Shown here: positions 1 through 7,780 of the stretch, piece after piece | Numbering within the stretch: the stretch's first letter is position 1 | How the letters are laid out: each line of letters starts with the position of its first letter | Assembly: GCA_025464445.1 (NCBI GenBank) | Contig: JAODLY010000051.1 | Coordinates: 1-53,749 of the forward strand | From: Rhodoglobus sp. | GTDB taxonomy: Bacteria > Actinomycetota > Actinomycetes > Actinomycetales > Microbacteriaceae | Reading direction: 5' to 3' | DNA length: 53,749 nucleotides | Position numbers and translations under genes: made by a program | The notes under the pieces: generated by a model | What the model was told of the DNA's origin: nothing | What the model saw: only the letters and a program-made list of their open reading frames with translations | The model's database searches: none

Positions 1-84
1 GATCGCCAGGCCGAGGGGTCTGCCGGTTCGTGCGTTGATCTTGTCGTTCGTCGCGCGAACCTGGGTTTCGAAATCGGATGCCAT
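1..84 (-). CDS. cdsA: Phosphatidate cytidylyltransferase, N-terminal fragment (partial)
   Basis: Only the first 28 codons are inside the window; the gene runs off the left edge. The ATG directly abuts the frr stop codon, so the two genes are translationally coupled. The visible N-terminus is hydrophilic and ends in an ARTGRPLGLAI segment, which resembles the stretch just before the first membrane helix of actinobacterial CdsA proteins. CdsA makes CDP-diacylglycerol from phosphatidate and CTP at the membrane. The call rests mainly on the conserved pyrH-frr-cdsA order and this short match, so the product is probable rather than proven. Confidence 0.65.
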   Translation of the reverse strand, partial: MASDFETQVRATNDKINARTGRPLGLAI

Positions 85-636
85 CTAGACCTCGAGCAGC
101 TCGGCTTCCTTTTTCTTCACAGCATCGTCGATCGCGTCGACGTGCTGCTTCGTGGCCGCGTCGAGGTCCTTCTCGGCGCGGGCGATCTCGTCTTCACCGA
201 CTTCCTTGAGCGCATCCAGGTCGTCCTTGGCTTTGCGGCGGATGTTGCGCAGCGACACGCGCGCCTGCTCCGCCTTGTCGCGCACGATCTTCACGAACTC
301 CCTGCGGCGCTCCTCATTGAGCTCAGGGAGGGTGGCGCGGATGACCGTGCCGTCGTTGCCGACGCTCGCGCCGAGGTTCGACGCCCCGACGATGGCCTTC
401 TCGATGTCTTTGAGCGCCGTCTTGTCATACGGGGTGATGAGCAGGGTGCGGGCCTCCTGGTTCACCATCGACGCCAGTTGCGCCAGCGGGGTAGGAGTGC
501 CGTAATAATCGACGAGCACCTTCTGGAACAGCGCCGGGTTGGCTCGACCGGTGCGCACCGTGCCGAAGTCGTCTTTGGCGACCTCGAGGGCCTTCTGCAT
601 CTTGTCCCTGGCTTCAGCCAAAACGTCGCTGATCAC
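85..636 (-). CDS. frr: Ribosome recycling factor
   Basis: This 183-residue protein has the normal RRF length and the family's typical sequence, including [11 protein letters not shown] near the N-terminus and [12 protein letters not shown] in the middle. RRF acts with EF-G to split post-termination ribosomes in the cytosol. A longer open frame extends upstream, but the GTG at 636 is chosen because AAGGAG lies just before it and the protein then begins at [13 protein letters not shown], the usual start. It lies between a DMT transporter gene and cdsA; in most bacteria pyrH would be its direct neighbour. Confidence 0.96.
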   Translation of the reverse strand: MISDVLAEARDKMQKALEVAKDDFGTVRTGRANPALFQKVLVDYYGTPTPLAQLASMVNQEARTLLITPYDKTALKDIEKAIVGASNLGASVGNDGTVIRATLPELNEERRREFVKIVRDKAEQARVSLRNIRRKAKDDLDALKEVGEDEIARAEKDLDAATKQHVDAIDDAVKKKEAELLEV

Positions 637-662
637 TCGTACTCCTTTGTGTCTTGGCAAGT

Positions 663-1517
663 TTAGGGGAAGGCAAGCAATGCCACTCCTGCGAGAACGA
701 TTCCCGCTCCCACAAGGCGTCGAACGGGATGCAGCTCCCGGAACAGCAGCCACCCGGCAAGCCCGACCAGCACGACGCTGACCTCGCGCGCGGGCGCGAT
801 TATCGACACGGGCGCGAGCTGGATCGCGACGAGGATCAGCACGTAAGCCAGCGGCGAGAGCACACCGAAGAGCAGCACGGCAATCCAGTGCTCGCGGGCG
901 ACGCGCAGGGTTGCTCGGCGTTGGCGCAGCGCCGGCCCGGCCAGCAGGATCAGTTGGAACACGACGCTGCCCCAGTACAGGCCGACAGGCGGCATCCCGA
1001 ATCGTGTCACGGCCGAGGCATCCCACAGCGTGTACGCGGCGATGAGCACGCCGACCCCGAGGCCGTAGAGGATGCCCGCCCGGTTGTTCCTCGCATGGGA
1101 GGCGCCGCCGGCGAAGCCGATCACCAGCACTCCCGCCACCACGACACCGGCGCCGAGCAGCGCGGCCCAGCCGGGCCTCTCGCCGAGCAGCACTATCGCG
1201 AGGATCACCGAGAGCAGCGGACCGGTGCCCCTGGCCAGCGGGTACACGATCGAGACATCCCCGAGGCGATAGCCGCGTTGCAGCGTGAGCAGGTAGGCGA
1301 CCTGCAGCACCGAACTCACCGCGGCGAGCGGCAACCAGCGCAGCGGGTCCGTGCCGGAGCTGACGAGCGAGTAGATGCCGAACGGCGCGAAGACGACTGC
1401 TCCTACGACGATGCCCGACCAGAGGAATCCGGGTCCGCTGGTTCCCGCCCGCTTGACGGCGATGTTCCAGGTCGCGTGGGCGATCGCCGCCGCAGCGACG
1501 AGAAGGGCAACTGTCAA
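663..1517 (-). CDS. DMT-superfamily (EamA-type) membrane transporter
   Basis: This 284-residue protein is almost entirely hydrophobic, with about ten predicted membrane helices in two repeated halves, the usual layout of EamA-domain drug/metabolite transporters. The first helix contains [12 protein letters not shown], typical of the first EamA repeat. The likely start is TTG at 1517, only four bases after the pyrH stop, so translation is probably coupled to pyrH. The substrate cannot be read from the sequence. Its place between pyrH and frr, which are normally neighbours, is unusual and suggests co-expression with nucleotide and translation genes. Confidence 0.85.
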   Translation of the reverse strand: MTVALLVAAAAIAHATWNIAVKRAGTSGPGFLWSGIVVGAVVFAPFGIYSLVSSGTDPLRWLPLAAVSSVLQVAYLLTLQRGYRLGDVSIVYPLARGTGPLLSVILAIVLLGERPGWAALLGAGVVVAGVLVIGFAGGASHARNNRAGILYGLGVGVLIAAYTLWDASAVTRFGMPPVGLYWGSVVFQLILLAGPALRQRRATLRVAREHWIAVLLFGVLSPLAYVLILVAIQLAPVSIIAPAREVSVVLVGLAGWLLFRELHPVRRLVGAGIVLAGVALLAFP

Positions 1518-1521
1518 CGCG

Positions 1522-2232
1522 CTAGTTGCTGACGAGGGTGCCGATGCGGTCGCCGCGAATCGCCTTCGTCACATTGCCGCTCGGCTGCATGCCGAAGACG
1601 ACCATGGGCATGCCGTTGTCCATGCATAGGCTGAATGCCGTTGAGTCCACAACCTTGAGACCCTGCACGAGCGCCTCCTGGTAGGTGACGTGGTCGAGCT
1701 TGGATGCCGCGGCATCCTTGCGTGGATCTCCCGTGTACACGCCGTCGACACCGTTCTTGGCCACGAGCACGACGTCGGCGCTGATCTCGAGGGCGCGCTG
1801 CGCCGCAACCGTGTCCGTGGAGAAATACGGCAGGCCGGCACCGGCGCCGAAGATGACGACGCGGCCCTTCTCGAGGTGACGCTCCGCCCGACGCGGGATG
1901 TACGGCTCAGCGACCTGGGTCATCGAGATCGCCGACTGCACTCGTGTGGCAGCCCCGGCCTGCTCGAGGAAGTCCTGCAGCGCGAGCGCGTTCATGACGG
2001 TGCCGAGCATGCCCATGTAGTCGGCGCGCCCACGGTCCATGCCGCGCTGGCTCAGTTCGGCACCCCGGAAGAAGTTGCCCCCACCGACCACTATGGCGAC
2101 CTCGACGTCTGCGGATGCCGCCGCGATCTCTTTCGCGAGGGCCGCGACGACATCGGGGTTGACGCCGAGCGAACCCCCGCCGAACGCCTCACCGGAGAGT
2201 TTGAGGAGAACCCGTCTCTTGCGGTCTGTCAT
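1522..2232 (-). CDS. pyrH: UMP kinase
   Basis: The 236-residue product matches bacterial hexameric UMP kinase, an amino-acid-kinase-fold enzyme that phosphorylates UMP to UDP with ATP. Visible family signatures are [12 protein letters not shown] at the N-terminus (phosphate binding), [10 protein letters not shown], and [12 protein letters not shown] toward the C-terminus. The ATG at 2232 follows an AGGGAG ribosome site, and a TAGCCT -10 element lies about 28 bases upstream. It is the first gene of the pyrH-DMT-frr-cdsA run. Confidence 0.96.
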   Translation of the reverse strand: MTDRKRRVLLKLSGEAFGGGSLGVNPDVVAALAKEIAAASADVEVAIVVGGGNFFRGAELSQRGMDRGRADYMGMLGTVMNALALQDFLEQAGAATRVQSAISMTQVAEPYIPRRAERHLEKGRVVIFGAGAGLPYFSTDTVAAQRALEISADVVLVAKNGVDGVYTGDPRKDAAASKLDHVTYQEALVQGLKVVDSTAFSLCMDNGMPMVVFGMQPSGNVTKAIRGDRIGTLVSN

Positions 2233-2260
2233 CGTGCTCCCTCTCGCGCAAACTCCCTAC

Positions 2261-2266
2261 AGGCTA
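2261..2266 (-). promoter_or_regulatory. Probable -10 element for pyrH
   Basis: Read on the minus strand, TAGCCT lies 28 bases before the pyrH ATG, fits the actinobacterial TANNNT consensus and would give a short leader that includes the AGGGAG ribosome site. No clear -35 hexamer is visible. Confidence 0.4.
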
Positions 2267-2324
2267 GCGGCTCGGGCCGAACCTGCCGATGCGCCCTGGC
2301 GGCCGTACCGGTTCTCGCGGCGCG

Positions 2325-2858
2325 TCAGGCCGGCACCATGGCCGCACGCAACTCGTCGACAGCGAACTCGACGCGCTGGTAGACGACAGGGTCGAGTACG
2401 CCGCCCGACGAGTCGATCCGGGATGCCGCACGCGAGATGCTCACCGGATCCAGCAGCACCCCGCCCAGCAATTGCAGCGGGGGAAACAGCCCCACGAGGC
2501 CCCTGATCCCCCCGGTCTGCCCCGGCGACGCGCTCATCAGGAGTACGGGCTTGCCCTCCAGCGCGCCCGTGCCCATGAGCCACTCGAGCGAATTCATGGT
2601 GACGCCCGAGGGTGTGTGCACATACTCGGGGGAAGCGATCACGACGGCGCGGGCTGCGCGTGCGACATCCCGGAACTGGCGCACGCTCGCCGGGGTGTCC
2701 GCGTCGAGCTCGGTGTTGAACAGCGGCAGGTGACGCACGAGGTCGGAGCCAACGAAATGCAGCTCGGGCGCGAGGCTCTCGGCGAGCTCCAGCAGCGCGA
2801 GGTTGAGCGATTCGGCACGCAGGCTCCCGCAGAAGGCGAGCACCGGTGTGCGGCTCAT
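2325..2858 (-). CDS. NAD(P)H-dependent FMN reductase / oxidoreductase
   Basis: This 177-residue flavodoxin-fold protein matches the NADPH-dependent FMN reductase family (YieF/ArsH-like). The phosphate loop GSLRAESLN near residue 11 binds the FMN phosphate, and SPEYVHTPSG in the middle is the family's flavin-ring contact. Such enzymes reduce free flavins, quinones or other acceptors in the cytosol; the physiological acceptor cannot be inferred. Its ATG is preceded by TAGGCT with exactly six bases between, so the mRNA is probably leaderless. A long perfect inverted repeat lies just upstream (2882-2962). Confidence 0.85.
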   Translation of the reverse strand: MSRTPVLAFCGSLRAESLNLALLELAESLAPELHFVGSDLVRHLPLFNTELDADTPASVRQFRDVARAARAVVIASPEYVHTPSGVTMNSLEWLMGTGALEGKPVLLMSASPGQTGGIRGLVGLFPPLQLLGGVLLDPVSISRAASRIDSSGGVLDPVVYQRVEFAVDELRAAMVPA

Positions 2859-2864
2859 GCGGTC

Positions 2865-2870
2865 AGCCTA
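2865..2870 (-). promoter_or_regulatory. -10 element of a leaderless promoter (FMN reductase)
   Basis: TAGGCT on the minus strand ends six bases before the ATG at 2858, so transcription should begin at or next to the start codon. The same spacing recurs upstream of at least eight other genes in this window. Confidence 0.55.
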
Positions 2871-2881
2871 CGACGGCAGCA

Positions 2882-2962
2882 CGAAAACGCAGGAGATTCT
2901 TTTCGGGAGGGTCGCGTCGAGCAACGAATCGCCGCTGACGGCGGGAATCTCCTGCGTTTTCG
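2882..2962. repeat. Palindromic repeat element, 18-bp perfect arms
   Basis: The left arm 2882-2899 is perfectly complementary to the right arm 2945-2962, with a 45-base spacer. The arm core CGCAGGAGATTC resembles the arms of the elements at 21896-21981 and 25110-25196. It lies between the rpsB-tsf terminator and the FMN reductase promoter, and the left arm covers the expected -35 region of that promoter. It could be a repetitive palindrome family member, an operator, or both. Confidence 0.75.
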
Positions 2963-2997
2963 ATCGCGAAAGACAAACGGTTCACCCGCCGAATGAG

Positions 2998-3027
2998 GAA
3001 CGGCCCGGGATCGCTCCCGGGCCGTTC
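2998..3027 (-). terminator. Terminator hairpin after tsf
   Basis: A perfect 13-bp GC-rich stem (arms 2998-3010 and 3015-3027) closes a four-base loop 18 bases after the tsf stop. There is no long U tract, which is common for actinobacterial hairpin terminators. It should end the rpsB-tsf transcript. Confidence 0.78.
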
Positions 3028-3044
3028 GACGCTGTTCGCTGGGC

Positions 3045-3872
3045 TTAGGCGCCGACCTTGAAGCGGGCGAACGCCGTGACGGTGAGCTTGGCATCCGCGA
3101 GCACCTTAGTGATGGTGACCTTGTTGTCGCGCGCGTATTCCTGCTCGAGCAGGGCGACCTGCTTGAAGTAGGCGGTGATGCGGCCTTCGACGATCTTCGG
3201 CAGCGCGGCCTCCGGCTTGCCCTCGCCGCGGCTGATCTCCTCGACGATGTGGCGCTCCTTCTCCACGTCTGACGGCGGAACGTCGTCGCGCGAGAGGTAG
3301 ATCGGGTCGGCGAACGAGATGTGCTGTGCGACGCCGCGGGCGGTCTCGGCGTCGTCACCCGTGTACGCGACAACCACGCCGACCTGCGGGGGCAGGTCTT
3401 TGTTAGTGCGGTGCAGGTAGACGGCGAACTTGTCGCCGGCGATGCGGATGACGCGGCGCAGCTCGATCTTCTCGCCCAGGATCGCGGCCTGGTCGTCGAT
3501 GAGCGCACCGACTGTCGTGCCGTCCACGGGCGTGGCGAGCGCGGCATCCACAGTCTCAGCGCCTGAGTCGGCGAGCGCCTGCAGCACGGTGTTGCCGAGG
3601 GTGACGAACTTCTCACTCTTGGCGACGAAGTCGGTCTCGCAGGCGAGCTCGATCATCGTTGTCGCAGTTGCGCTCTCGACGGCGGCGATGAGGCCTTCGC
3701 TCGTGGAGCGGTCTGCACGCTTCGCGTTGCCCTTCGCACCCTTGAGACGCAGGATCTCCACAGCCTTGTCGAAGTCACCCTCGGCCTCGACAAGTGCGTT
3801 CTTGGTGTCGACCATGCCGGTGCCGAGGCGCTCACGCAGGGCTTTGATGTCAGCGAGACTCACGTCTGCCAT
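3045..3872 (-). CDS. tsf: Elongation factor Ts
   Basis: This 275-residue protein is EF-Ts, the nucleotide exchange factor that releases GDP from EF-Tu. The N-terminal UBA-like domain and the exchange motif are clear: ADIKALRERLGTGMVDTKNAL at the start (positions 7-27), a KGAKGNAKRADR linker near residue 45, and the ELACETDFVAK motif that contacts EF-Tu near residue 75. It follows rpsB by about 50 bases in the standard rpsB-tsf operon and is followed by a strong hairpin terminator. Confidence 0.97.
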   Translation of the reverse strand: MADVSLADIKALRERLGTGMVDTKNALVEAEGDFDKAVEILRLKGAKGNAKRADRSTSEGLIAAVESATATTMIELACETDFVAKSEKFVTLGNTVLQALADSGAETVDAALATPVDGTTVGALIDDQAAILGEKIELRRVIRIAGDKFAVYLHRTNKDLPPQVGVVVAYTGDDAETARGVAQHISFADPIYLSRDDVPPSDVEKERHIVEEISRGEGKPEAALPKIVEGRITAYFKQVALLEQEYARDNKVTITKVLADAKLTVTAFARFKVGA

Positions 3873-3922
3873 GTGCCTGTTCCTTACTGTTCGGTGTTCG
3901 GCGCCCCATTGGGGACCGGGAG

Positions 3923-4996
3923 TTATTTGGCGGCTGCCGGCTTCTTAGGGGCTGCCTTCGCCGGCTTCACTTCGGCAGGCTCAGCACTGCGCTTCTCGGC
4001 GTCGGTTGCCTCGGCCTCGAGCTTCGCCTCGGCGGCGTCATCCGACTCGACGTGGTGCTCCGGGACGATCGTCTCGTCGGCAGCGGCCTCGTGCTCGGCG
4101 GCGATGACGTCGGCGTCGTTCTCCTCGGTCGGCACCTCGGCGGCGATGACCTCGGCGACCTTCTCGGCGGCGTCGGGGCTGCCACCTTCAACTGCGTCGT
4201 CGACGGCCTCGATCTTCTCGGCTTCGGTCTGCGGGGTCTCTGAGGCTGCGAGCAACTCGGCCTCCCACGCGGCGAGCGGCTCGACCTCGGAGCCCTCTTC
4301 GGGCTTCTGGTGGCGCTGGATGAGGCCCTCGGCCGCTGCATCCGCGATGATGCGGGTGAGCAGGCCGACCGAGCGGATCGCGTCGTCGTTGCCCGGGATC
4401 GGGTACTGAACGTCGTCGGGGTCGCAGTTGGTGTCCAGGATCGCGATGACCGGGATGCCCAGCTTGTGCGCCTCGTCGATGGCGAGGTGCTCCTTCTTCG
4501 TGTCGACAATCCAGACCGCCGAAGGGGTCTTCGTGAGGTTGCGGATACCGCCAAGGCTCTTCTGGAGCTTGATGAGCTCACGCTTCTGGATGAGCAGTTC
4601 TTTCTTGGTGTAGCCGCGGGTCGTGTCGTCGAAGTCGACTTCCTCGAGCTCCTTCATGCGCGCGAGGCGCTTGGAGACTGTCTGGAAGTTGGTGAGCAGT
4701 CCGCCGAGCCAACGCTGGTTGACGTAGGGCTGGCCGACGCGCAGCGCCTGCTCGGCGATGGCGCCCTGGGCCTGCTTCTTGGTGCCGACGAAGAGGATTG
4801 TGCCGCCGTGCGCGACGGTCTCCTTGACGTAGTCGTACGTCGTGTCGATGTGCTTGAGCGACTGCTGCAGGTCGATGATGTGGCTGCCCGAACGCTCGGT
4901 GAGGATGAAGCGCTTCATCTTCGGGTTCCAGCGACGGGTCTGGTGACCGAAGTGGACGCCGCTGTCGAGCAGCTGGCGGATTGTGACAACGGCCAT
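3923..4996 (-). CDS. rpsB: 30S ribosomal protein S2 with long acidic C-terminal extension
   Basis: Residues 1 to about 230 are a normal S2: the start [31 protein letters not shown] and the [12 protein letters not shown] motif are all present. The remaining roughly 125 residues form a low-complexity tail rich in Ala, Glu and Asp, ending in a short Lys-Pro-Ala-rich basic segment ([14 protein letters not shown]). Typical S2 proteins are 230-290 residues, so at 357 this one is long. The tail is probably disordered. S2 joins late in 30S assembly and helps hold S1-type factors. It leads the rpsB-tsf operon; the 290-base divergent region upstream must hold its promoter. Confidence 0.96.
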   Translation of the reverse strand: MAVVTIRQLLDSGVHFGHQTRRWNPKMKRFILTERSGSHIIDLQQSLKHIDTTYDYVKETVAHGGTILFVGTKKQAQGAIAEQALRVGQPYVNQRWLGGLLTNFQTVSKRLARMKELEEVDFDDTTRGYTKKELLIQKRELIKLQKSLGGIRNLTKTPSAVWIVDTKKEHLAIDEAHKLGIPVIAILDTNCDPDDVQYPIPGNDDAIRSVGLLTRIIADAAAEGLIQRHQKPEEGSEVEPLAAWEAELLAASETPQTEAEKIEAVDDAVEGGSPDAAEKVAEVIAAEVPTEENDADVIAAEHEAAADETIVPEHHVESDDAAEAKLEAEATDAEKRSAEPAEVKPAKAAPKKPAAAK

Positions 4997-5286
4997 GGCC
5001 GTGCTCCTTCTCGGCGCGCGCTACTGCGCACCTAACTCAGTTTTCTTCCGCACCGGTCGGTGTGGAACCTGGTGCCCGGGCGCACATCCGCACTTCTCGC
5101 GAAGTGACTGGTGGAGGTGGCGACCCTTTGCATGTAAATGCACAGTGGGCACGCGTAGTCACCCGGATTGCTCCGAGTGCTTCGAAAATGATAGCACCGC
5201 TCCCCCGCCGGCGCTTCCGGCGGTGCCTTCCGCACGGATCTTTCCCGCCAGGCCGCCGATAGCACGCGCGCGATGAAGGTGAGGGG

Positions 5287-5787
5287 ATGCCGCATCGCCT
5301 CGCCCCCGCCCTGCTCGGCCTGCTCGTGCTCCTCGCCGCGCCCGCTGCTGGCGGTGCCCCTGCCTCCTCGGCTTCCACCGGCGACTGGCGCTGGCCCGTG
5401 GACCCGCCCCACCCCGTCGTGCGGCAGTACCTCGCCCCGGCAACGCCGTACGGTGCCGGCCATCGCGGCATCGACATCGGCTCGGCGGGCACCGGGGTGT
5501 TCGCGCCCGCCGACGGGATCGTGTCGTTCGCCGGGGTCGTCGTGGACCGTCCGGTGCTATCGATCCGGCATCCCGGTGGCATCGTCTCGAGCTACGAGCC
5601 TGTGCAGTCGACGCTGAAAGCCGGGGATGCCGTGAGCCGCGGCCAGCCGATCGGCACCCTGCTGCCCGGCCACTGCACCGCGCTGTGCCTGCACTTCGGG
5701 GTGCGCCTGGATGGCGAGTACGTGTCGCCGCTCAACTACCTCGGTGAGATTCCCCGTTCGGTCCTGCTCCCGACGCGGGAGGGATGA
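5287..5787 (+). CDS. Secreted M23-family (LytM-like) peptidase-fold protein with altered active site
   Basis: This 166-residue protein starts with a signal peptide (MPHR, then a Leu/Ala-rich core and an AGGAPA-type cleavage region near residue 25), followed by an M23 fold. The zinc-binding HxxxD motif is present as H59-R-G-I-D63. The second motif, normally HxH, reads C134-L-H136, so the first catalytic histidine is replaced by cysteine. It may therefore be a poor or inactive endopeptidase that binds cell wall or regulates a partner. Similar short M23 proteins commonly lie between rpsB and xerC in Actinobacteria. A small hairpin follows the stop. Confidence 0.85.
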   Translation: MPHRLAPALLGLLVLLAAPAAGGAPASSASTGDWRWPVDPPHPVVRQYLAPATPYGAGHRGIDIGSAGTGVFAPADGIVSFAGVVVDRPVLSIRHPGGIVSSYEPVQSTLKAGDAVSRGQPIGTLLPGHCTALCLHFGVRLDGEYVSPLNYLGEIPRSVLLPTREG

Positions 5788-5807
5788 GCGCCGGGTGGGC
5801 GCGGCGC
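5788..5807 (+). terminator. Possible terminator hairpin after the M23 gene
   Basis: A 6-bp GC stem (GCGCCG / CGGCGC) with an eight-base loop begins at the first base after the stop codon. The 54-base convergent gap to xerC is otherwise low-complexity GC sequence with a repeated GGTCCGGCGG. Confidence 0.4.
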
Positions 5808-5841
5808 CGGGGGCGTGGGTCCGGCGGGTCCGGCGGGCGGC

Positions 5842-6741
5842 TCAGGCTCGCGGGTGCGCCATCCGGTAGCTCTCCTTGAGGCGCTCTGTCGACACGTGGG
5901 TGTAGAGCTGGGTTGTGCCCAGGCTCGCGTGGCCCAGCATCTCCTGCACCGCACGCAGGTCGGCTCCCCCGTCGAGCAGGTGGGTCGCCGCAGTGTGCCG
6001 GAACGTGTGCGGGCCTGCCGGCCCCGAACCCGGAATCGCCGCCAGGAGCCGGGAGACCAGCTCGTAGACGGTGCGGCTTGACAGCCGCTTGCCGAGGGCG
6101 CCCACGAAGAACGGCCTGGGCTCATCGGCGAGCGCAGGCCGAGCCCGCTCGAGGTAGTGGGTGAGGGCATCACGCGCGGGGACCCCGAACGGCACGACCC
6201 GCTCCTTCGACCCCTTGCCGAGCACCCGCACCGTGAGGCGGCCGAGGTCGACGTCGCCCACGTCGAGTCCGGTGAGTTCGCTCACGCGCAGGGCGGACGC
6301 GTAGAGCAATTCGATGATCGCGAGATCCCGCACCGCCACGGGGTCGCCGGTTTCCGCCCGCGCGGCCACCCGGTCGAGAATCGTGGTCATGTTGTCGCGG
6401 GTGAGTACCCTCGGCAGATGGTGCTCGGTCTTCGGCGCCTTGAGGCGGGTGGCGGCATCCGCGGCGGTCACGTGCGTGCGGGCGAGCCACGCCGTCATGC
6501 TTCGCGCGGCTGCCGCCCGGCGGGCGAGCGTGGACTTGGCGAGCCCGTCCTGGGACGCACGCCACAGCCAGTCGCGCAACAGTTCGAGGTCGAGGTCGTC
6601 GACTGCGGATGCCCCGCGCGCGGTCGCGAAGTCGGCGAGCTGCGTGAGGTCGGACCGGTACGACCGCACGGTGTGCTCGCTGAAGCCGCGCTCGGCCGCG
6701 AGGTACGCGGCGAAGTCATCGACTGTGCGGTGCAGGTCCAC
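5842..6741 (-). CDS. xerC: Tyrosine recombinase XerC
   Basis: The 299-residue product is a full-length Xer-type tyrosine recombinase, which resolves chromosome dimers at dif with FtsK. The N-terminal SAM-like DNA-binding domain spans about residues 1-90 and the catalytic domain the rest. The active-site set is complete: R152, K176, H245, R248, H271 and nucleophile Y280 in TTQLYTHV. An in-frame extension upstream lacks family similarity; the GTG at 6741 gives the usual N-terminus. The locus between the M23 gene and dprA is standard for Actinobacteria. XerC and XerD paralogues are hard to separate by sequence alone. Confidence 0.9.
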   Translation of the reverse strand: MDLHRTVDDFAAYLAAERGFSEHTVRSYRSDLTQLADFATARGASAVDDLDLELLRDWLWRASQDGLAKSTLARRAAAARSMTAWLARTHVTAADAATRLKAPKTEHHLPRVLTRDNMTTILDRVAARAETGDPVAVRDLAIIELLYASALRVSELTGLDVGDVDLGRLTVRVLGKGSKERVVPFGVPARDALTHYLERARPALADEPRPFFVGALGKRLSSRTVYELVSRLLAAIPGSGPAGPHTFRHTAATHLLDGGADLRAVQEMLGHASLGTTQLYTHVSTERLKESYRMAHPRA

Positions 6742-6812
6742 AGGGCAATGCTCCTGCAGGTTGGTGCGGTTGGGCGCGAGCGCTGTGGCGTTTCGGGATG
6801 AGGTGCTGAACG

Positions 6813-7748
6813 TCAGGCGCCGCCCGAGCTCGTCACTTCGGCGGAGTTGAACGTCGAGTTCTTCGCGGAGAATGTCTCGAGCCGCTGCTCGGGGGTCATG
6901 GCTTCGATCTGCGCCCAGGCGTCGGCGGAGAAGCCCGACACCTCTGCCGTGTCCCCGATCGGGATTATCGAGTGCACGACCTGCTCCTCGTACACGTGCA
7001 CGACGTTGACCGACTGCCCGAAGTCCACGCCGGAGAGCAGTCGGTCTTTCGCGCTCAGGTCGAGCGTGTAACAGGTGGCCGACGCGACGGAGACGGGGAT
7101 GCCCGCGAAGGTGCTGTGCGTCGAGTAGTGGAGGTGTCCGGCGAGGATCGCGCGCACATCCGTGCCCCGGATCACATCGGCGAGACGCGACTGGTGCTGC
7201 AGCTCGAGCATGCCCATCGCTTCGAGCAGCGGGGTCGGGATCGGGGGGTGGTGCACAGCGAGCAGCGTGCCGTGCCGGGCGGGGCTCGCGAGCACGTCGG
7301 CGAGCCAGTCGAGCTGGTCGTCGGTCACGTCGCCGTGATGGTAGCCGGGCACCGTCGTGTCGAAGGAGATGATGCGCAGTCCGTCGATGTCGTAGACGCG
7401 ATCTTGCGGGGCGTCGGTCTCCTCGTCGAAGAGCAGCCGCGAGTAGTCGGGACGCTCGTCGTGGTTGCCCATCACCCAAATCACCTGCGCGTTCATGCGT
7501 TTGGCGGCCGGTTCGACGATCTCGCGCAGCCGCGCGTACGCGTCCGGCTCGCCCAGGTCGGCGAGGTCACCGGTGAAGACGATCGCCTGCGGCTTTGCCG
7601 TCGATCGCTCCAGTTGGGCGAGCGCCTGGCCCAGGTGCTCGATCGTGTTGACCTTGCCGTATAGCGGCCGCCCACCGGCGAGCAGGTGGGTGTCGCTGAT
7701 GTGCGCGATGACGTGGGATGCTGCCGGATACTGCCCGAGTTGGATCAC
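6813..7748 (-). CDS. Calcineurin-like metallophosphoesterase, CpdA/Icc-type
   Basis: This 311-residue protein carries the complete binuclear metallophosphoesterase motif set: HISDTHL near residue 16, GDLADLG near 60, GNHDERP near 95, and AVHHPP and GHLHYSTH in the C-terminal half. Closest recognisable relatives are the CpdA/Icc 3',5'-cyclic nucleotide phosphodiesterases, though these families also include other phosphodiesterases. It starts at GTG 7748 with TAGGGT six bases upstream, suggesting a leaderless transcript separate from dprA. It lies between dprA and xerC, a position not fixed across Actinobacteria. Confidence 0.85.
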   Translation of the reverse strand: MIQLGQYPAASHVIAHISDTHLLAGGRPLYGKVNTIEHLGQALAQLERSTAKPQAIVFTGDLADLGEPDAYARLREIVEPAAKRMNAQVIWVMGNHDERPDYSRLLFDEETDAPQDRVYDIDGLRIISFDTTVPGYHHGDVTDDQLDWLADVLASPARHGTLLAVHHPPIPTPLLEAMGMLELQHQSRLADVIRGTDVRAILAGHLHYSTHSTFAGIPVSVASATCYTLDLSAKDRLLSGVDFGQSVNVVHVYEEQVVHSIIPIGDTAEVSGFSADAWAQIEAMTPEQRLETFSAKNSTFNSAEVTSSGGA

Positions 7749-7754
7749 CTGCCA

Positions 7755-7760
7755 ACCCTA
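7755..7760 (-). promoter_or_regulatory. -10 element of a leaderless promoter (metallophosphoesterase)
   Basis: TAGGGT on the minus strand with a six-base spacer to the GTG start at 7748 supports this GTG as both transcription and translation start. Confidence 0.5.
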
Positions 7761-7780
7761 AGCGGCGCCGCCCAGCGGCA

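Noticed and set aside
6742-7479. In-frame 246-codon extension upstream of xerC, inside the metallophosphoesterase gene
   Set aside because: The extension is Arg-rich shadow sequence of the neighbouring gene. GTG at 6741 gives the normal recombinase N-terminus and length.
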